64,000 bases of DNA. It comes from Mycosarcoma maydis (Eukaryota; Basidiomycota; Ustilaginomycetes; Ustilaginales). Location: the NCBI RefSeq assembly GCF_000328475.2, contig NC_026480.1, forward strand, positions 372,001 through 436,000. Reading direction: 5' to 3'. Made by a program: the position numbers and the translations under genes. Shown here piece after piece: positions 35,592 through 45,817 of the stretch (positions within the stretch are counted from its first letter, which is position 1; every line of letters begins with the position of its first letter). The notes under the pieces were generated by a model, which did not search any database, was not told the DNA's origin, and saw only the letters and a list, made by a program, of their open reading frames with translations.

Positions 35592-37883
35592 ATGCCTCCT
35601 GCAAAGTGCGACGTCATCCCAAAGGAGCAGTTCACGCCCTTTGCTGAAAGGCGCGCCTGCTCGGGGTGTCGCAAGATCAAGTCTCGCTGCATCTTTCCGG
35701 ACGACTCAATCAACTGTACAAGATGCATTCGCCTCAGCATCGACTGCGTCGTTCCATCCCATCATCGAGGCGTCAAACTCGAAGCTCAACTTCCAAAGTC
35801 GTCTTCCTCCACCACGCCGCTCAAGCGCACCAGCTCCAAGAGTCACTTGCGCGATTCCGCCAGCCCAGCCCCCAACGGAGAATTGGATGGCTCTTCCTCA
35901 ACTTCTGTCAACCCCTTTTCGGTGCAGAGCCTGCTCGACACCACCTCGTCCGAGAGCACAGCGTCCAAAGCGCTTCTCTCTTCCACCTTCCATTCACACA
36001 TCCAAGAGGAGCCTGCCGTCAAACTCGCCACTGCAGCTGCCAGGCGTCCACTCATCGAGTCGGTCATCACCGCCGGCCTCTTTGACGAGGACGAGGTGGC
36101 CGAACTGGTACGCTTCTACTATGAGCATCTCAACCCAATCATTGCACTTCTCGACTGTCAGATTTACACGCTCAAGGCGCTCAAGACCAATCCCGACTAT
36201 CGCATCTTGCTAGCCGCCATTTGCACCGTTTCGTCTAAATTCGTCAAGGTTGAGCGATACCTTGACGCCCTCGAGCTTCTCAAACCCGCCCTCTCCCGTA
36301 TCGCAGCTGACGACATCCCTCCTCAGCTCGAGATCATCCAGTCGCTCTCCATTCTCGCCATGTGGAAGCACCCAAAGGATGGCAGCAGTTGGCGCAAAGT
36401 CCGACTCGCCATCACGCAAGCCTTTGAGCTTGGCTTGCACGAGCTTTTCGGTCCTCAGAAGCGTTCCAAGGCCGGTCTCTCGAGGTCCTTTATCCAGTCG
36501 CAACGCACCCTCATGCAGCTCTCCTGCTTTGAAGATGGCTACCGCGACCAGCGCCACTTGCCGCCAGCCATCGATCCCAGCCTGCTTCCCGACCCTCGCG
36601 AGTGGATCGACTCGCTCGGCGACATGGTGCAGGACATTGACGTCCGTCTCGCCGCTTCGCGCGAAAACGCCAACATCAAACGCGACCTCATCACATCGCT
36701 CAAGCAGTCCAACGCTCGAAGTCCCAACCCGACGCAGATCAGCCGCGCCACATGTCTACGCAACGCAAGGCTCATCAAGATGGGCATCACCGCACAGACG
36801 TGTTCTAGTTCAGTTTGGATGAACCCACCGGCAAGCGAGATCCCTTGCCAGCACTCGGGACGTCCATGTCTCATTTTTCACGACACCAACACGCTTTTCA
36901 ACTATCATCGCGCGTTGTATTCGATCTACAGCTCGCCTCTGCTGTCTGGACCTGCGTTTGCCCAAGATCGCCAAGCCGCATTTCGCAAGTGTTCCGAGCT
37001 GTCGGTGCAGCTTTTTGAGCTGCTCAATGGCGTCTATGGCCAGGCAGGCTACTATCGATACGTGCACGACATTGTGATCCTCAACCTTGCGGTCGCAGCC
37101 GTGTGGATCTGCGACAATTGGCGCGCCATGCCGCATGAGCTTGCAATGCATGCTTGCCTGGCCATACGTCAGGCTGCCGATGCTACCTCGCCTTCGTTGG
37201 AGAATCATCTCGAGCAGGGTTCCTACCTGGCGCGTTTCTTGCGCTTCTGCTGTAAGAAGCTGCCATCGACCATCTCGATCAATGAAAACTCTCCGATCAA
37301 TGCCGAGGATCTCGTCATTTCCGAGGATGCAAAGTGGGCCATGGGCTTGAACCCCTTTTCTCAGGTATCCAACACTGTCTTTGGTGCCGCGCCGTCTAGT
37401 TTCGGCCCTCCGTTCCGATCGCCGCATATGCAGGGTGCGTCTCCGAACGGTGCCGATTGGGGTGGACTGCCCAGGTCCAAGTACGGCGGACTGCACAGCA
37501 GCAGTAACGGCAACGGCAACGGCAACAGCAACAGCAATGGCTCACAGCATGGCATTTGTCACAGCACGTCGAGCCAGACTTTTGGCTCGCCATCGCTGCT
37601 TTCCGCGTCGTCGCCTCAGGGTCGTTTCGGCGATGGCGGTGCCAACGGCGGCGACGCTTCTTCGATCTTCAGCAACGGACACGCGCAGAGTCACAGCCAC
37701 GGCGGCCAAGGCCACGCGCAACTCCGTCGTCTATCACATCACCAGACAGCTGCCATGAACAACCAGACGCTACAGTACCTCTCAGAAAGTCTAGTGCCGC
37801 CAGCATACCCTATGCACTGGGATACGTATGACGATAATTCGATCATTACTTTCCTCCAGTCCATCTCGAGCGCTTCGGGCTGA
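35592..37883 (+). CDS. Zn2Cys6 fungal transcription factor (first of two related regulators)
   Basis: 763 aa from ATG 35592 (MPPAKCDVIPKEQFTPFAER). The binuclear cluster uses Cys23, 26, 33, 42, 45 and 52 (ACSGCRKIKSRC, then CTRCIRLSIDC), followed by basic HHRG. A Ser-rich linker leads to a fungal regulator middle domain beginning near 165: VAELVRFYYEHLNPIIALLD, LLAAICTVSSKF, LSILAMWKHPKDGSSWRKV and ITQAFELGLHELFG. The C-terminal 200 residues are low-complexity (alternating Asn-Gly/Ser, GNGNGNSNSNG, about 636-650), ending TFLQSISSASG. The target and effector are unknown. The same domain pattern recurs in the gene at 52537. The first exon frame upstream of 35592 lacks an ATG. Confidence 0.9.
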   Translation: MPPAKCDVIPKEQFTPFAERRACSGCRKIKSRCIFPDDSINCTRCIRLSIDCVVPSHHRGVKLEAQLPKSSSSTTPLKRTSSKSHLRDSASPAPNGELDGSSSTSVNPFSVQSLLDTTSSESTASKALLSSTFHSHIQEEPAVKLATAAARRPLIESVITAGLFDEDEVAELVRFYYEHLNPIIALLDCQIYTLKALKTNPDYRILLAAICTVSSKFVKVERYLDALELLKPALSRIAADDIPPQLEIIQSLSILAMWKHPKDGSSWRKVRLAITQAFELGLHELFGPQKRSKAGLSRSFIQSQRTLMQLSCFEDGYRDQRHLPPAIDPSLLPDPREWIDSLGDMVQDIDVRLAASRENANIKRDLITSLKQSNARSPNPTQISRATCLRNARLIKMGITAQTCSSSVWMNPPASEIPCQHSGRPCLIFHDTNTLFNYHRALYSIYSSPLLSGPAFAQDRQAAFRKCSELSVQLFELLNGVYGQAGYYRYVHDIVILNLAVAAVWICDNWRAMPHELAMHACLAIRQAADATSPSLENHLEQGSYLARFLRFCCKKLPSTISINENSPINAEDLVISEDAKWAMGLNPFSQVSNTVFGAAPSSFGPPFRSPHMQGASPNGADWGGLPRSKYGGLHSSSNGNGNGNSNSNGSQHGICHSTSSQTFGSPSLLSASSPQGRFGDGGANGGDASSIFSNGHAQSHSHGGQGHAQLRRLSHHQTAAMNNQTLQYLSESLVPPAYPMHWDTYDDNSIITFLQSISSASG

Positions 37884-38393
37884 AGCATTCACCATTGCTC
37901 TTTTCCCTCTGATACGTGTTTTTCTTTTGTTATCTCAGCACACTGTACTTTTATGTTTTTGCGACTCGGTTCTTGTTACTGATAGCTACCTGTACCAATC
38001 TTGAAGCTTTGTCCGACTTGATGACATGGGCATGTTTGCTCTGCTGCTACTGCGTACACGGTAGGCTGCGCCGAGTGTCAGATGTGCGGGTACGATTGGG
38101 ATCAGTCATTCACGATTTGTCACGAGAGAGTCACGAGTTGTCTGTGCGGCGCGACCAGGAAAATTCGGGAATCGGAACAATCACGTATGCATGAATCATC
38201 AGTCACGAGTCGTGGATTCGTGATTGTTATGGTGTTCCAGAAATGAGGTCTCTTGCTCCACTCACAACTTGCGACTCTGGTTCCCGATCTCCTGCTTTGT
38301 CATATCTATCTATCGACTCCTACACGCTCATAGTCAGACGAGCTGGCTTCTTTGGGACTAGCTACAAGCGTTGCCCAGCAACGTCGAGATATC
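37884..38393. other. spacer between Zn2Cys6 gene and SEC39
   Basis: 510 bp; T-rich 3' flank first, then scattered heptamer words (CATTCACGATTTGTCACGAG, TCGTGGATTCGTGATTG near 38205-38226) upstream of SEC39. No gene. Confidence 0.4.
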
Positions 38394-41300
38394 ATGACCA
38401 CCATGCCAGGCCCGAGTGCCAGTGGCGCTCCCAAACCACGTAAACCGAAGAGGACGCATCAAGTCCGGCAGGATCAGCGTCGATGGATCGAGCTCATCGA
38501 TGCATGGCACTCGTCCAACTCTTCGATGTCGTTCGCTACACCGTCACGCGAACAGCTGGTCGAAGAAATCTCGCAGCACGCACAGACGCTCTGCCGTACC
38601 ATCAAGAATCGAGAATGGCTCCTCGCCGCGTTCCACATGGCGATCAATGCTGTGCTCTTTCCCGAATGCAACGACGGGCTACAAAATAACGAGCAAGTGT
38701 CGCACGTCGAACAGCTCGGACAGCAACTGCTTCAGCTTGCCCTACATTCGGTCGCAACACCGTATCTGAACAGCTTGGAGAACGAGCGGCATCGGGATAC
38801 CTCGCAAATCGAGACAGTGAGACAAGACGCCGAGCAATTCGAACGGCTGTCGAAGCGTCTATCGCTGTACCGGCATGTGCGTGGACTTGAGCCGATGCTG
38901 TCGCTGCCAGCACTGCCGTTGGCGCTGGTTTTGCGAGAAGCGCCTAGCACAGTGCTGCTGTGCCTGGCTTCACTTGCACAGGGTGCCGACATTGTCAGCC
39001 CGTTGCTAAAGAGCTACAGCTGGCTTGTAGACGAGTCTGCTCATGTACGACTGGCGCTTGTAGCGCAGTTGCTCACAGCAGGCACTGGATACATGCAAAC
39101 CTATCGTTTGCTCGCTGCTTCCGGTCTGTTGCTTGCATGGAAGGACGGCCACGAATCGAGTATCTGGCAGTCAGCACATCCCGCGCACCAGCTCACTTTG
39201 GGCGACCTGGTCGAGTTTTATAGTGACATTCTGCAAGGTCTGCGACAGATCGGTTCGACAGCACAGGCAAACGCCCTGGTGTCCGTGCTAGCCAACGAAA
39301 TGCACGGTCAAGATGCACAGCAGGCAATCGCTCAGCTTGACCACACAGCATCTGCCGGCACTCGTCCGGACCAGAGCTACGCCGACCCCGACATTTTCTC
39401 CGCCATAATGCAACGATTCCATCTCTCTTCGATCCATGACATGGCAATAAAAGTGTCTGCCGTCAGCACAGACAGTGCTGCTCGCAAGCAGCTGGCTCGA
39501 GAATTGGTTTCCACGCACGATGCTGCCACGGTGGCCAGCCGCTTAACCCAGCTGGTGGACACCAAAGATAGTGCATTGATCCGAGCTTTCAGCTTCGACG
39601 TTGTTTCTCAGACATCCGCAAGTGGCAATGCGCGGACTGTGCCACTCATTGCCTCGGTCCTGTACGCGAGGCCTGCAGTCGGAAACTTCAGCTTGAACCT
39701 CGACACGCCTGCAGCTCTGCTGAAGCAGGCCGAAGCTTGCCTTTCGCAGCTCAAGCACGCACGCGTTAGCAGCCAAGCCGAAATCTCTGGTTCGAGGCTC
39801 GGCGATACATTGCGTCGTTCTCTGGACCTGGAACAGCAGTGTGTGGTGCCGGCTTGTCAGTTGTTGGCTCTCTTAGACGGCGCATCGCAAGAGCCAACGC
39901 TGGTGGATGCGCAGCTGCATCTGAGCTGGCTGGCATCGATTGCAAGCGTTGTGCAGGCTCAGACGAGCAAGCCGGCACTGGATATGTGCTGGCTTGCAGC
40001 GTATGGTGGATCGCATTCTGGATCGGTAAAAGTAGCTGCACAGCGGCAGAGGGAGGCATTGGACGCGATCGTGTCATCGTTCAATGCGGCTCATCCAGCG
40101 CCAGCCTCGCTTGGTGGTCGAGCGGACCGATCCTTGGATGCGGCCATGCTACGTTTTCGAGCTGCGTGGGACGGCATGTTTCACAGCTGCCTCGATCTGA
40201 TCGGCGCTTCTGCACCATTCTCGCTCATCTCTAAGCAAGAAGCAGTGCACCGCCTGCTCTCGACGGTGATGCGCACAGGCGATGTGGAACTGTTTCGATC
40301 GCTCGCCGACTCTTCATGCACGCTCTCTGCGTCGCAGCTGGAAGAGCTCGTGCTGGATGTATCCATCTCGTTGTTTGATCAAGCTGCAATTGCTTCGATG
40401 CGGAGCAAAGACGTGCGCGTTTCGCTTGAAATCCTTTCTGCGCTCCCTGCGACATGTGCACGCGCAGTGAGCCAGAAGCACTTCATCGAGGCGGCTTGCC
40501 GACTGTCGACGTTCCACATCAAATCGGTTCTGCATCCGGGCGAGCCGATGTCAGCCAGGGAAATGCGCGAGACGCACGACAAGCTCTCGCTTGTGGGTCG
40601 ACTGCTGACGACACAGGGCGATGCGCATCGATCAGCGGAGCTGGTGCTAGATTTGGCGAAGCGCGTATGTGCACTGGACATGCAGTCGACTAGACAGCAA
40701 GAGTTGGTCGAGGTGCGCACGCTCGCCATGCTGTGCGAAGCGGCGAGTGCCGCCGACGACTTTGAGTGTGCGGCAGAATTCTGTTCGCGACTTTTGCACA
40801 CGTGTTGCGCTTCGACGCGCAAGCCCCGCCGAGCAGACGAGAGCGACGAGATCGACGAGATCGGATGGAAGACGGCGTTTCAGCTGTCGAAGCATTCGGC
40901 GTGGCAGGATACACCGGCGCGTATAGCGATGCTCGCACATGCGATGACTGTGTGTCCAGCAACGCAGCTGAATCGCATGTTGCATCAGTGGTGCGCGTTG
41001 GATGGGCAGTTGAGGGATGAGCTCGCCAACGGAAAGGTGTTTGCTAGTACAAGCACGACAGCCGGCGCCGGCGCGATCGGATGGCTGAGTGCAGGTGCCG
41101 GCGTTGGCGGCAAGCGCATGTTGAGCGCACATACAGCAGCGAGTGTCGGCGCAGGGCTCGTCGGGACGGCGGCCAACTACCTGCCGCTCAGCCTGGGCTC
41201 GTACTTCTCCACCGACCGCAGCACAAGCAACAACCCAGTATCAAAAACATCCGCATCCGCTCCCGAAAAACACGACAGTCGCCTAGACCACAGGACTGCC

Positions 41301-41534
41301 AGCTTGTTCGATTTCGACAACGTCTCCGGTGCATCTGGAGCGCGCAGCGCGAGCGCGTACGTGGATCCAGCCGAGAGAGCCGTCAGGGCGGCGCGTGCTG
41401 CCAGGGACTTTTTGGGCTGGAAGAGTGATCAACAATCACACGCGCAGACCGCGCAGACCGGACAAGCCGCCGCGAAATCTGCATTTTCGTTCAGTCGCGG
41501 AGTCGGATGGCTCATTGGCGACAGTGAGAGGTGA
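38394..41534 (+). CDS. SEC39: Sec39/NBAS-domain protein, Dsl1 tethering complex
   Basis: 1046 aa from ATG 38394 (MTTMPGPSASGAPKPRKPKR); ATG 38403 is an alternative three codons on. In yeasts Sec39 joins Dsl1 and Tip20 to tether COPI vesicles at the ER. The protein is an alpha-solenoid throughout. Recognisable Sec39 features are the repeated helical layout (PALPLALVLREAPSTVLLCL, VDESAHVRLALVAQLLTAG, DLVEFYSDILQGLRQI, IMQRFHLSSIHDMAIK), and near the end CRLSTFHIKSVLHPGEPMSA followed by LVGRLLTTQGDAHRSAELVL and MLCEAASAADDFECAAEFC. The last 180 residues (Gly/Ala/Ser-rich) look disordered. The assignment rests on fold pattern and motif order more than on sharp signatures. It converges on MED21 with 82 bp between stops. 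Confidence 0.75.
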   Translation: MTTMPGPSASGAPKPRKPKRTHQVRQDQRRWIELIDAWHSSNSSMSFATPSREQLVEEISQHAQTLCRTIKNREWLLAAFHMAINAVLFPECNDGLQNNEQVSHVEQLGQQLLQLALHSVATPYLNSLENERHRDTSQIETVRQDAEQFERLSKRLSLYRHVRGLEPMLSLPALPLALVLREAPSTVLLCLASLAQGADIVSPLLKSYSWLVDESAHVRLALVAQLLTAGTGYMQTYRLLAASGLLLAWKDGHESSIWQSAHPAHQLTLGDLVEFYSDILQGLRQIGSTAQANALVSVLANEMHGQDAQQAIAQLDHTASAGTRPDQSYADPDIFSAIMQRFHLSSIHDMAIKVSAVSTDSAARKQLARELVSTHDAATVASRLTQLVDTKDSALIRAFSFDVVSQTSASGNARTVPLIASVLYARPAVGNFSLNLDTPAALLKQAEACLSQLKHARVSSQAEISGSRLGDTLRRSLDLEQQCVVPACQLLALLDGASQEPTLVDAQLHLSWLASIASVVQAQTSKPALDMCWLAAYGGSHSGSVKVAAQRQREALDAIVSSFNAAHPAPASLGGRADRSLDAAMLRFRAAWDGMFHSCLDLIGASAPFSLISKQEAVHRLLSTVMRTGDVELFRSLADSSCTLSASQLEELVLDVSISLFDQAAIASMRSKDVRVSLEILSALPATCARAVSQKHFIEAACRLSTFHIKSVLHPGEPMSAREMRETHDKLSLVGRLLTTQGDAHRSAELVLDLAKRVCALDMQSTRQQELVEVRTLAMLCEAASAADDFECAAEFCSRLLHTCCASTRKPRRADESDEIDEIGWKTAFQLSKHSAWQDTPARIAMLAHAMTVCPATQLNRMLHQWCALDGQLRDELANGKVFASTSTTAGAGAIGWLSAGAGVGGKRMLSAHTAASVGAGLVGTAANYLPLSLGSYFSTDRSTSNNPVSKTSASAPEKHDSRLDHRTASLFDFDNVSGASGARSASAYVDPAERAVRAARAARDFLGWKSDQQSHAQTAQTGQAAAKSAFSFSRGVGWLIGDSER

Positions 41535-41616
41535 CACGGACTTGCGAGAATACGCGAGATTGCTCGACGACGAGTAGAAATACAAATGTGCTGATACGAC
41601 GTTGCGCGTGGCTGTG

Positions 41617-42105
41617 CTAAGCGTCTGTGGCTGAGATCGATATGGGTGCGGGAGTACACTGGGCGTCGAGCTGGTCAACCAACCACCGCCTTGCGTCACT
41701 GTGGGATTGGGTGAGCAAGCCGAGTAGCTCGCGTACCTCTGCGCTCAAGCTGTCCACTTGTGTGCTTAGCTGCATGTACGATTTGTTGACGGTCTGCAGC
41801 TCGGACTGCATGGCCATGAGTTGATGCTGCAACTCGGTATCGCCGCCCAAACTCGCCTCTGTGGGGAGATGCTCGATGATCTCACGGATCGAATCCGCCT
41901 TGTCGACCAGGTCAGCGACGAGTTCCGAGATGGACGCATCCAGTTCGACGGCGGACACCGCCTCAGTTTTACCGAGCACCGTGAGCGGGATAGTGGAGTC
42001 GGGCAGAGGCGCATGCTTTGCCTTGCGTGAGATGTATGCGATGGATGATGACATGATCTTGAGCAGCAGATCGATATCGTTGTCGAGCTGTGTTAGCAGG
42101 TCCAT
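41617..42105 (-). CDS. MED21: Mediator subunit 21 (Med21/Srb7)
   Basis: A small helical subunit of the Mediator middle module, which pairs with Med7. ATG 42103-42105 gives MDLLTQLDNDIDLLLKIMSS and 162 aa; the two residues before it in the open frame come from a non-ATG codon. The start pattern (M-D-x-L-T-Q-L-x-x-x-x-D-x-L) and the block SELVADLVDKADSIREIIEH LP are family features. A coiled coil (LQHQLMAMQSELQTVNKSYM through LSAEVRELL) follows as expected. It is single-exon. It shares a 1 kb divergent region with STE14. Confidence 0.88.
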   Translation of the reverse strand: MDLLTQLDNDIDLLLKIMSSSIAYISRKAKHAPLPDSTIPLTVLGKTEAVSAVELDASISELVADLVDKADSIREIIEHLPTEASLGGDTELQHQLMAMQSELQTVNKSYMQLSTQVDSLSAEVRELLGLLTQSHSDARRWLVDQLDAQCTPAPISISATDA

Positions 42106-43096
42106 CGTCAACAGATGTGCGCAGTGGTGGCCATGAAACCACGCTATCGATGCAAACAGCAGATGTGCCAGATTCTACAATCGAGTGAGTTGCGAGGCGG
42201 GATCAAAGCAGATGGCGAAACAAATCCAATGTGCCAGATCGATGAGCGCTGCAAGGAATGCTGGTAATTGGGAAGAATGCGACAATGCAATGCGTATAGC
42301 TCTTAACGTGGATGATGCGTAGAAGACGCAGAGTGTGATGATGATCCAGTCGACGTGACAAGAGCACGCTGCGGTGGCTGCAAGGGTGACATGTAATGTA
42401 TCGAGTTGCGAAGAACGGCAGAAGCTCCAAAGTTGGCAACTCGAGTTTGCAGTGGAGTGGTCCGCGCAGCATCCGACTTCCGAGGTCTCGCTGGTAGTCG
42501 CATCGACGTGGGACGCTGCCAGAAACGCCGCCGCACCGTGCAAGCTTCAGTCGTGAGTCACGCTGCCAGACGCGCATCCGCGTGCGAACCAGGCTCCGAC
42601 TCGTGATAAGTCGTGAGTAAAGCCAAATATTCTTGGTTCTGGACCCTGAAATTCGAAAATCGTCGCGTGAATTGATCAGATCGTGAAAATCGTAAAAGTT
42701 GATTTGGCAAATCAGCTTATAGAATCGGGCCGATCTCGACGACGGACGAATTGCGAAATCATGTATATATGTGGAATACGATCGAGGGCCCTTTGTTCTT
42801 CTTGGACAGTCGTATGGAACGTCTTGGAGAGAATTTCCCACACGGCCAACGATTTCGCAACACCACAAAGGGAACCAACCGGTGTAGTCCAGCTTGGTAC
42901 CCTTTCTTCTCGGATCGGCGCCCTTCTCGATCAAACAGGCGTCGTGCGATGTCAGTGGATCGAAACCTGAACAGACGGTGAGCGGCGCAGGCGTTGGTAA
43001 GTTTTGGTTCGCATCGAAGGACACGAATGAGTGCGATTACTTAAGGAGTGCTTGATTCACTTTTACGCTCCCACCTCGGCTACTCTGCTTGATACG
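42106..43096. promoter_or_regulatory. divergent region MED21/STE14
   Basis: A 991 bp spacer. A minus-strand open frame covers 42203-43024, but its protein is Arg/Ser/Cys-rich, has no motif, and no ATG in a good position, so it is not called. A few GTCGTGAGT/TCGTGATAAGTCGTGAG words occur near 42550-42620. Confidence 0.4.
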
Positions 43097-44080
43097 ATGA
43101 CAGATCACAAGCAAGACAGCGACTCGTTTGTTGCGCACCGATCGCAAGCAGGTTACGACGCTATGACAGATCCAACGGCGACATCTTCGCCCGCCTCGAG
43201 TATCGACACTCACCATGCTCGTACTACGTCATCGAAGGTGGCGGCGGGCGCAGAATCGAGCGGAAAGCGTGGAAAGCAAGCGCAGCTATCGCCACACGCT
43301 CCAAGCTGGCTTGAGTGGCTGTCGGACAAGTACACGATCCAGTACGTGATCCCAGCCGCGTATGCACCCGCTGCGCTTCAAGTCGTCAATACCGCCTTCC
43401 CACTCGGCATCATTTTCGGACTGGTACTTCCACGAACGCTTTGTTTTCTCAGAGATACGCTCACAGGGGCATCTCTGGCTTCATCCTGGACGGAAACACC
43501 GTGGTGGGCATGGCCGCAGCTGCACATCTACCTGTTCAGCTGGGTCATTTTCCACGTGCTCGAATTCAGCGTGACCGCATCGTACAATCCTACACGGCTC
43601 TTCTCGGACAGCTTCCTACTTAACAACGGTATCCATTACCACGTGGCACATGTCGTCTCCCTGCTCGAATTCTCGCTCACCGCCCACCTCTACCCAGCGT
43701 GGAAAGTACCTTCGCTGTTTACTTTGGCAGGGATCGTCTTGATCGTGTTTGGCCAGACGATGAGAAGCTTGGCCATGATTCACGCGCACAACAATTTCAG
43801 TCACATTCTTGCGTTTCAGAAGCGCACGGATCATGAGCTGGTTACCACGGGCGTTTATGCATGGACGAGGCACCCGAGTTACGTGGGGTTCAGCTACTGG
43901 GCTGTGGGCACACAGCTCATGTTGGGTAACAAGCTGACTATGATCGGGTTTGTGGCGACGCTCTGGCTGTTTTTCAGTAGGAGGATCAAAGCCGAGGAGA
44001 AGAGCTTGGTCGAGTTCTTTGGGCAGGAGTACGAGGTGTATAGGAGCAAAGTGGGCACTGGGCTGCCTTTGATTTGGTGA
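43097..44080 (+). CDS. STE14: protein-S-isoprenylcysteine O-methyltransferase (Ste14/ICMT)
   Basis: Methylates the C-terminal prenyl-cysteine of CaaX proteins (Ras, Rho and fungal lipopeptide mating pheromones) in the ER membrane using SAM. ATG 43097 gives MTDHKQDSDSFVAHRSQAGY and 327 aa. After a polar 85-residue N-terminus come several membrane segments (VIPAAYAPAALQVVNTAFPL, FSWVIFHVLEFSVTASYNP, VPSLFTLAGIVLIVFGQTMR). The catalytic C-terminal region has NFSHILAFQKRTDHELVTTG, YAWTRHPSYVGF, and RRIKAEEKSLVEFFGQEYE, including the R-H-P-x-Y-x-G and E-E-x-x-L motifs for SAM and substrate binding. No intron was seen. In smuts the mating pheromones are prenylated, so this gene would act in mating; that is inference. 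Confidence 0.95.
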   Translation: MTDHKQDSDSFVAHRSQAGYDAMTDPTATSSPASSIDTHHARTTSSKVAAGAESSGKRGKQAQLSPHAPSWLEWLSDKYTIQYVIPAAYAPAALQVVNTAFPLGIIFGLVLPRTLCFLRDTLTGASLASSWTETPWWAWPQLHIYLFSWVIFHVLEFSVTASYNPTRLFSDSFLLNNGIHYHVAHVVSLLEFSLTAHLYPAWKVPSLFTLAGIVLIVFGQTMRSLAMIHAHNNFSHILAFQKRTDHELVTTGVYAWTRHPSYVGFSYWAVGTQLMLGNKLTMIGFVATLWLFFSRRIKAEEKSLVEFFGQEYEVYRSKVGTGLPLIW

Positions 44081-44780
44081 TAAGGAGCGATCGGTTATTA
44101 TCATGGATGGTTCAAGTGTCGTCTGTAGCCATGTCATGCTTGCATGGATATTGAGAGCAACCCAGCATCGGCGCTGCTTGTGTGAATCTTTCCACTTGAC
44201 TGCCGTGACTTGGTCTGTACGAAGCGAGATGAGTTGGTGTATGCACACGGATAAAAGTCGGACAGCACTGTATGCGTTGAACACGCATGATTGACGTTTG
44301 CGATGGAAGCCCGGCTTGAAACGTCGGAGTCGCGGCGGAAGGGTGAGCGATGTTTCAGGCAGGCACCGTTAGGAACGAGGCTAGTGGAGAGGCCAAGGCG
44401 ATTTCGCCGAATCCCAATCGTGAATCGCGAATGCATTTAAGTTAGCACGCTCGCTTGGAGTCTTGGCTGTGTAACGGATGAGCAAGGAGCGAGGAGCGCC
44501 GCTGCTCTGCTCTGTTCAGAACATTGCTTCGGGAAGATAACCAACCGGAATCGCTCAGAGCAACGTTATCGCGGGATCGACATGTCTTGCCGATCGGTCC
44601 TCAACCAGGACACAGATCGGGGCGGAGAGCAGAGAGATCGGTGGGCCAGTCTAGGCTAGGCTAGACTCTGGATGCCAAGATCAGTGCGTCCATGGTTGTT
44701 GCGCCCTGTTGCTACGCCCATTCCCGATTTGGGGCGCTTCCAAGTTCTGGCCGCTGACTTGCAAGATCGCACGCACCTCG

Positions 44781-44808
44781 CACCACGCACCACGCACCAC
44801 GCACCACA
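44781..44808 (+). repeat. CACCACG heptamer array
   Basis: Three perfect copies plus one with a final A (CACCACA). The period is 7 bp, as in the CGTGATT family, but the sequence differs. Confidence 0.9.
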
Positions 44809-45279
44809 CCCCCACTTGGACTGTCAAAATCAAAATCGAAAATAAAAATAAATAAAAAGGAAAGCAAACAAAAGAGGTTTTACGGCAAGTCTTTTGCGCG
44901 CGTGATGGAAGGTGACGATGAAAGGGTTAACTATGACGGATTAGATTGCGATTCCGATTCACGATCCACGCACGATTGCCAGTCGACTCGTAAGAGGCGT
45001 GGAGGGTTTTTTCGAACCACGGAAATTTGCATGCTCCGATCGAGACACCGACGTGCCAAAATTGTGAATCGCGCGGAAAAAAAAGAAAAAGATGAACAAT
45101 CCACAGAGAGATGTGAGTGATTCACGAATGCATGCACGGCCCGTTGCAGTGCATACGGTTGTGAGCACTGTAACTTGGTAAAGTCACGAGTAGCACAGCC
45201 GACTCGTAACTCGTCCATGAATCGTGACTCTTGAGCAGCAAACGGCATAAACTCATGATGATTCATTCTGTGATTCCCA

Positions 45280-45304
45280 AATCACGAATCACGAATCGTG
45301 AATT
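45280..45304. repeat. AATCACG heptamer cluster with inverted copy
   Basis: AATCACGAATCACGAATCGT followed by GAATT: two direct copies and one inverted, forming a short near-palindrome. Confidence 0.88.
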
Positions 45305-45817
45305 CAGATTGTGATGGCGAGTTCGGGCCGCAATCTCAGTTGCACTCCCACTCTCATTGACTCTGTTGGATCAAACAGGCCTTGCCAGCGTAAACCAGCG
45401 AGCGAGTAACTCACTCAGACCTGTCAATTTGTCAAGCTCGTGCGACTGCAGCAGCCGCGTGCGAAATCAGAAGCGAAACGCTTTCTTCCTTGACTTTGGC
45501 GGCGATTCATTCGTCATTCGTGATTGTCACTCCTCCATCCTTCTCGTCACGTTTGCTCGTCAACGTCGCAAACGCGCCTGTTCTGCGTCGCTTGCTTCCT
45601 ACGATCGAGCTTCTACCCTCGCCGTTCATCCTACATCCGCCTTTGCTTCTCGGACGCCTGTACGACGTGACAATGCGCTTTGGGTCCTCGATGCTTTGAC
45701 CCTCATCATCAACGAGTCGAGTCAAGTACTTTGTCTTGCTCGCCAGCTCGCCAACTCACCCGCGTCCACACAGCTCTCCTGGTGCACGGCACAGCCGTTG
45801 ACGGCGCATTCGAAACC

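Larger units (their letters stand above)
44081..45817. other. 1.7 kb spacer upstream of the TRP-like gene
   Basis: Gene-free. It holds a CACCACG 7-mer array (44781-44808), an A-rich tract (44826-44875), a heptamer cluster at 45280-45304, and then a C/T-rich leader up to the ATG at 45818. Confidence 0.4.

Noticed and set aside
42203..43024. 273-codon minus-strand open frame in the MED21/STE14 spacer
   Set aside because: Arg/Ser/Cys-rich composition, no motif or hydrophobic pattern, and lies in a divergent promoter; probably chance.
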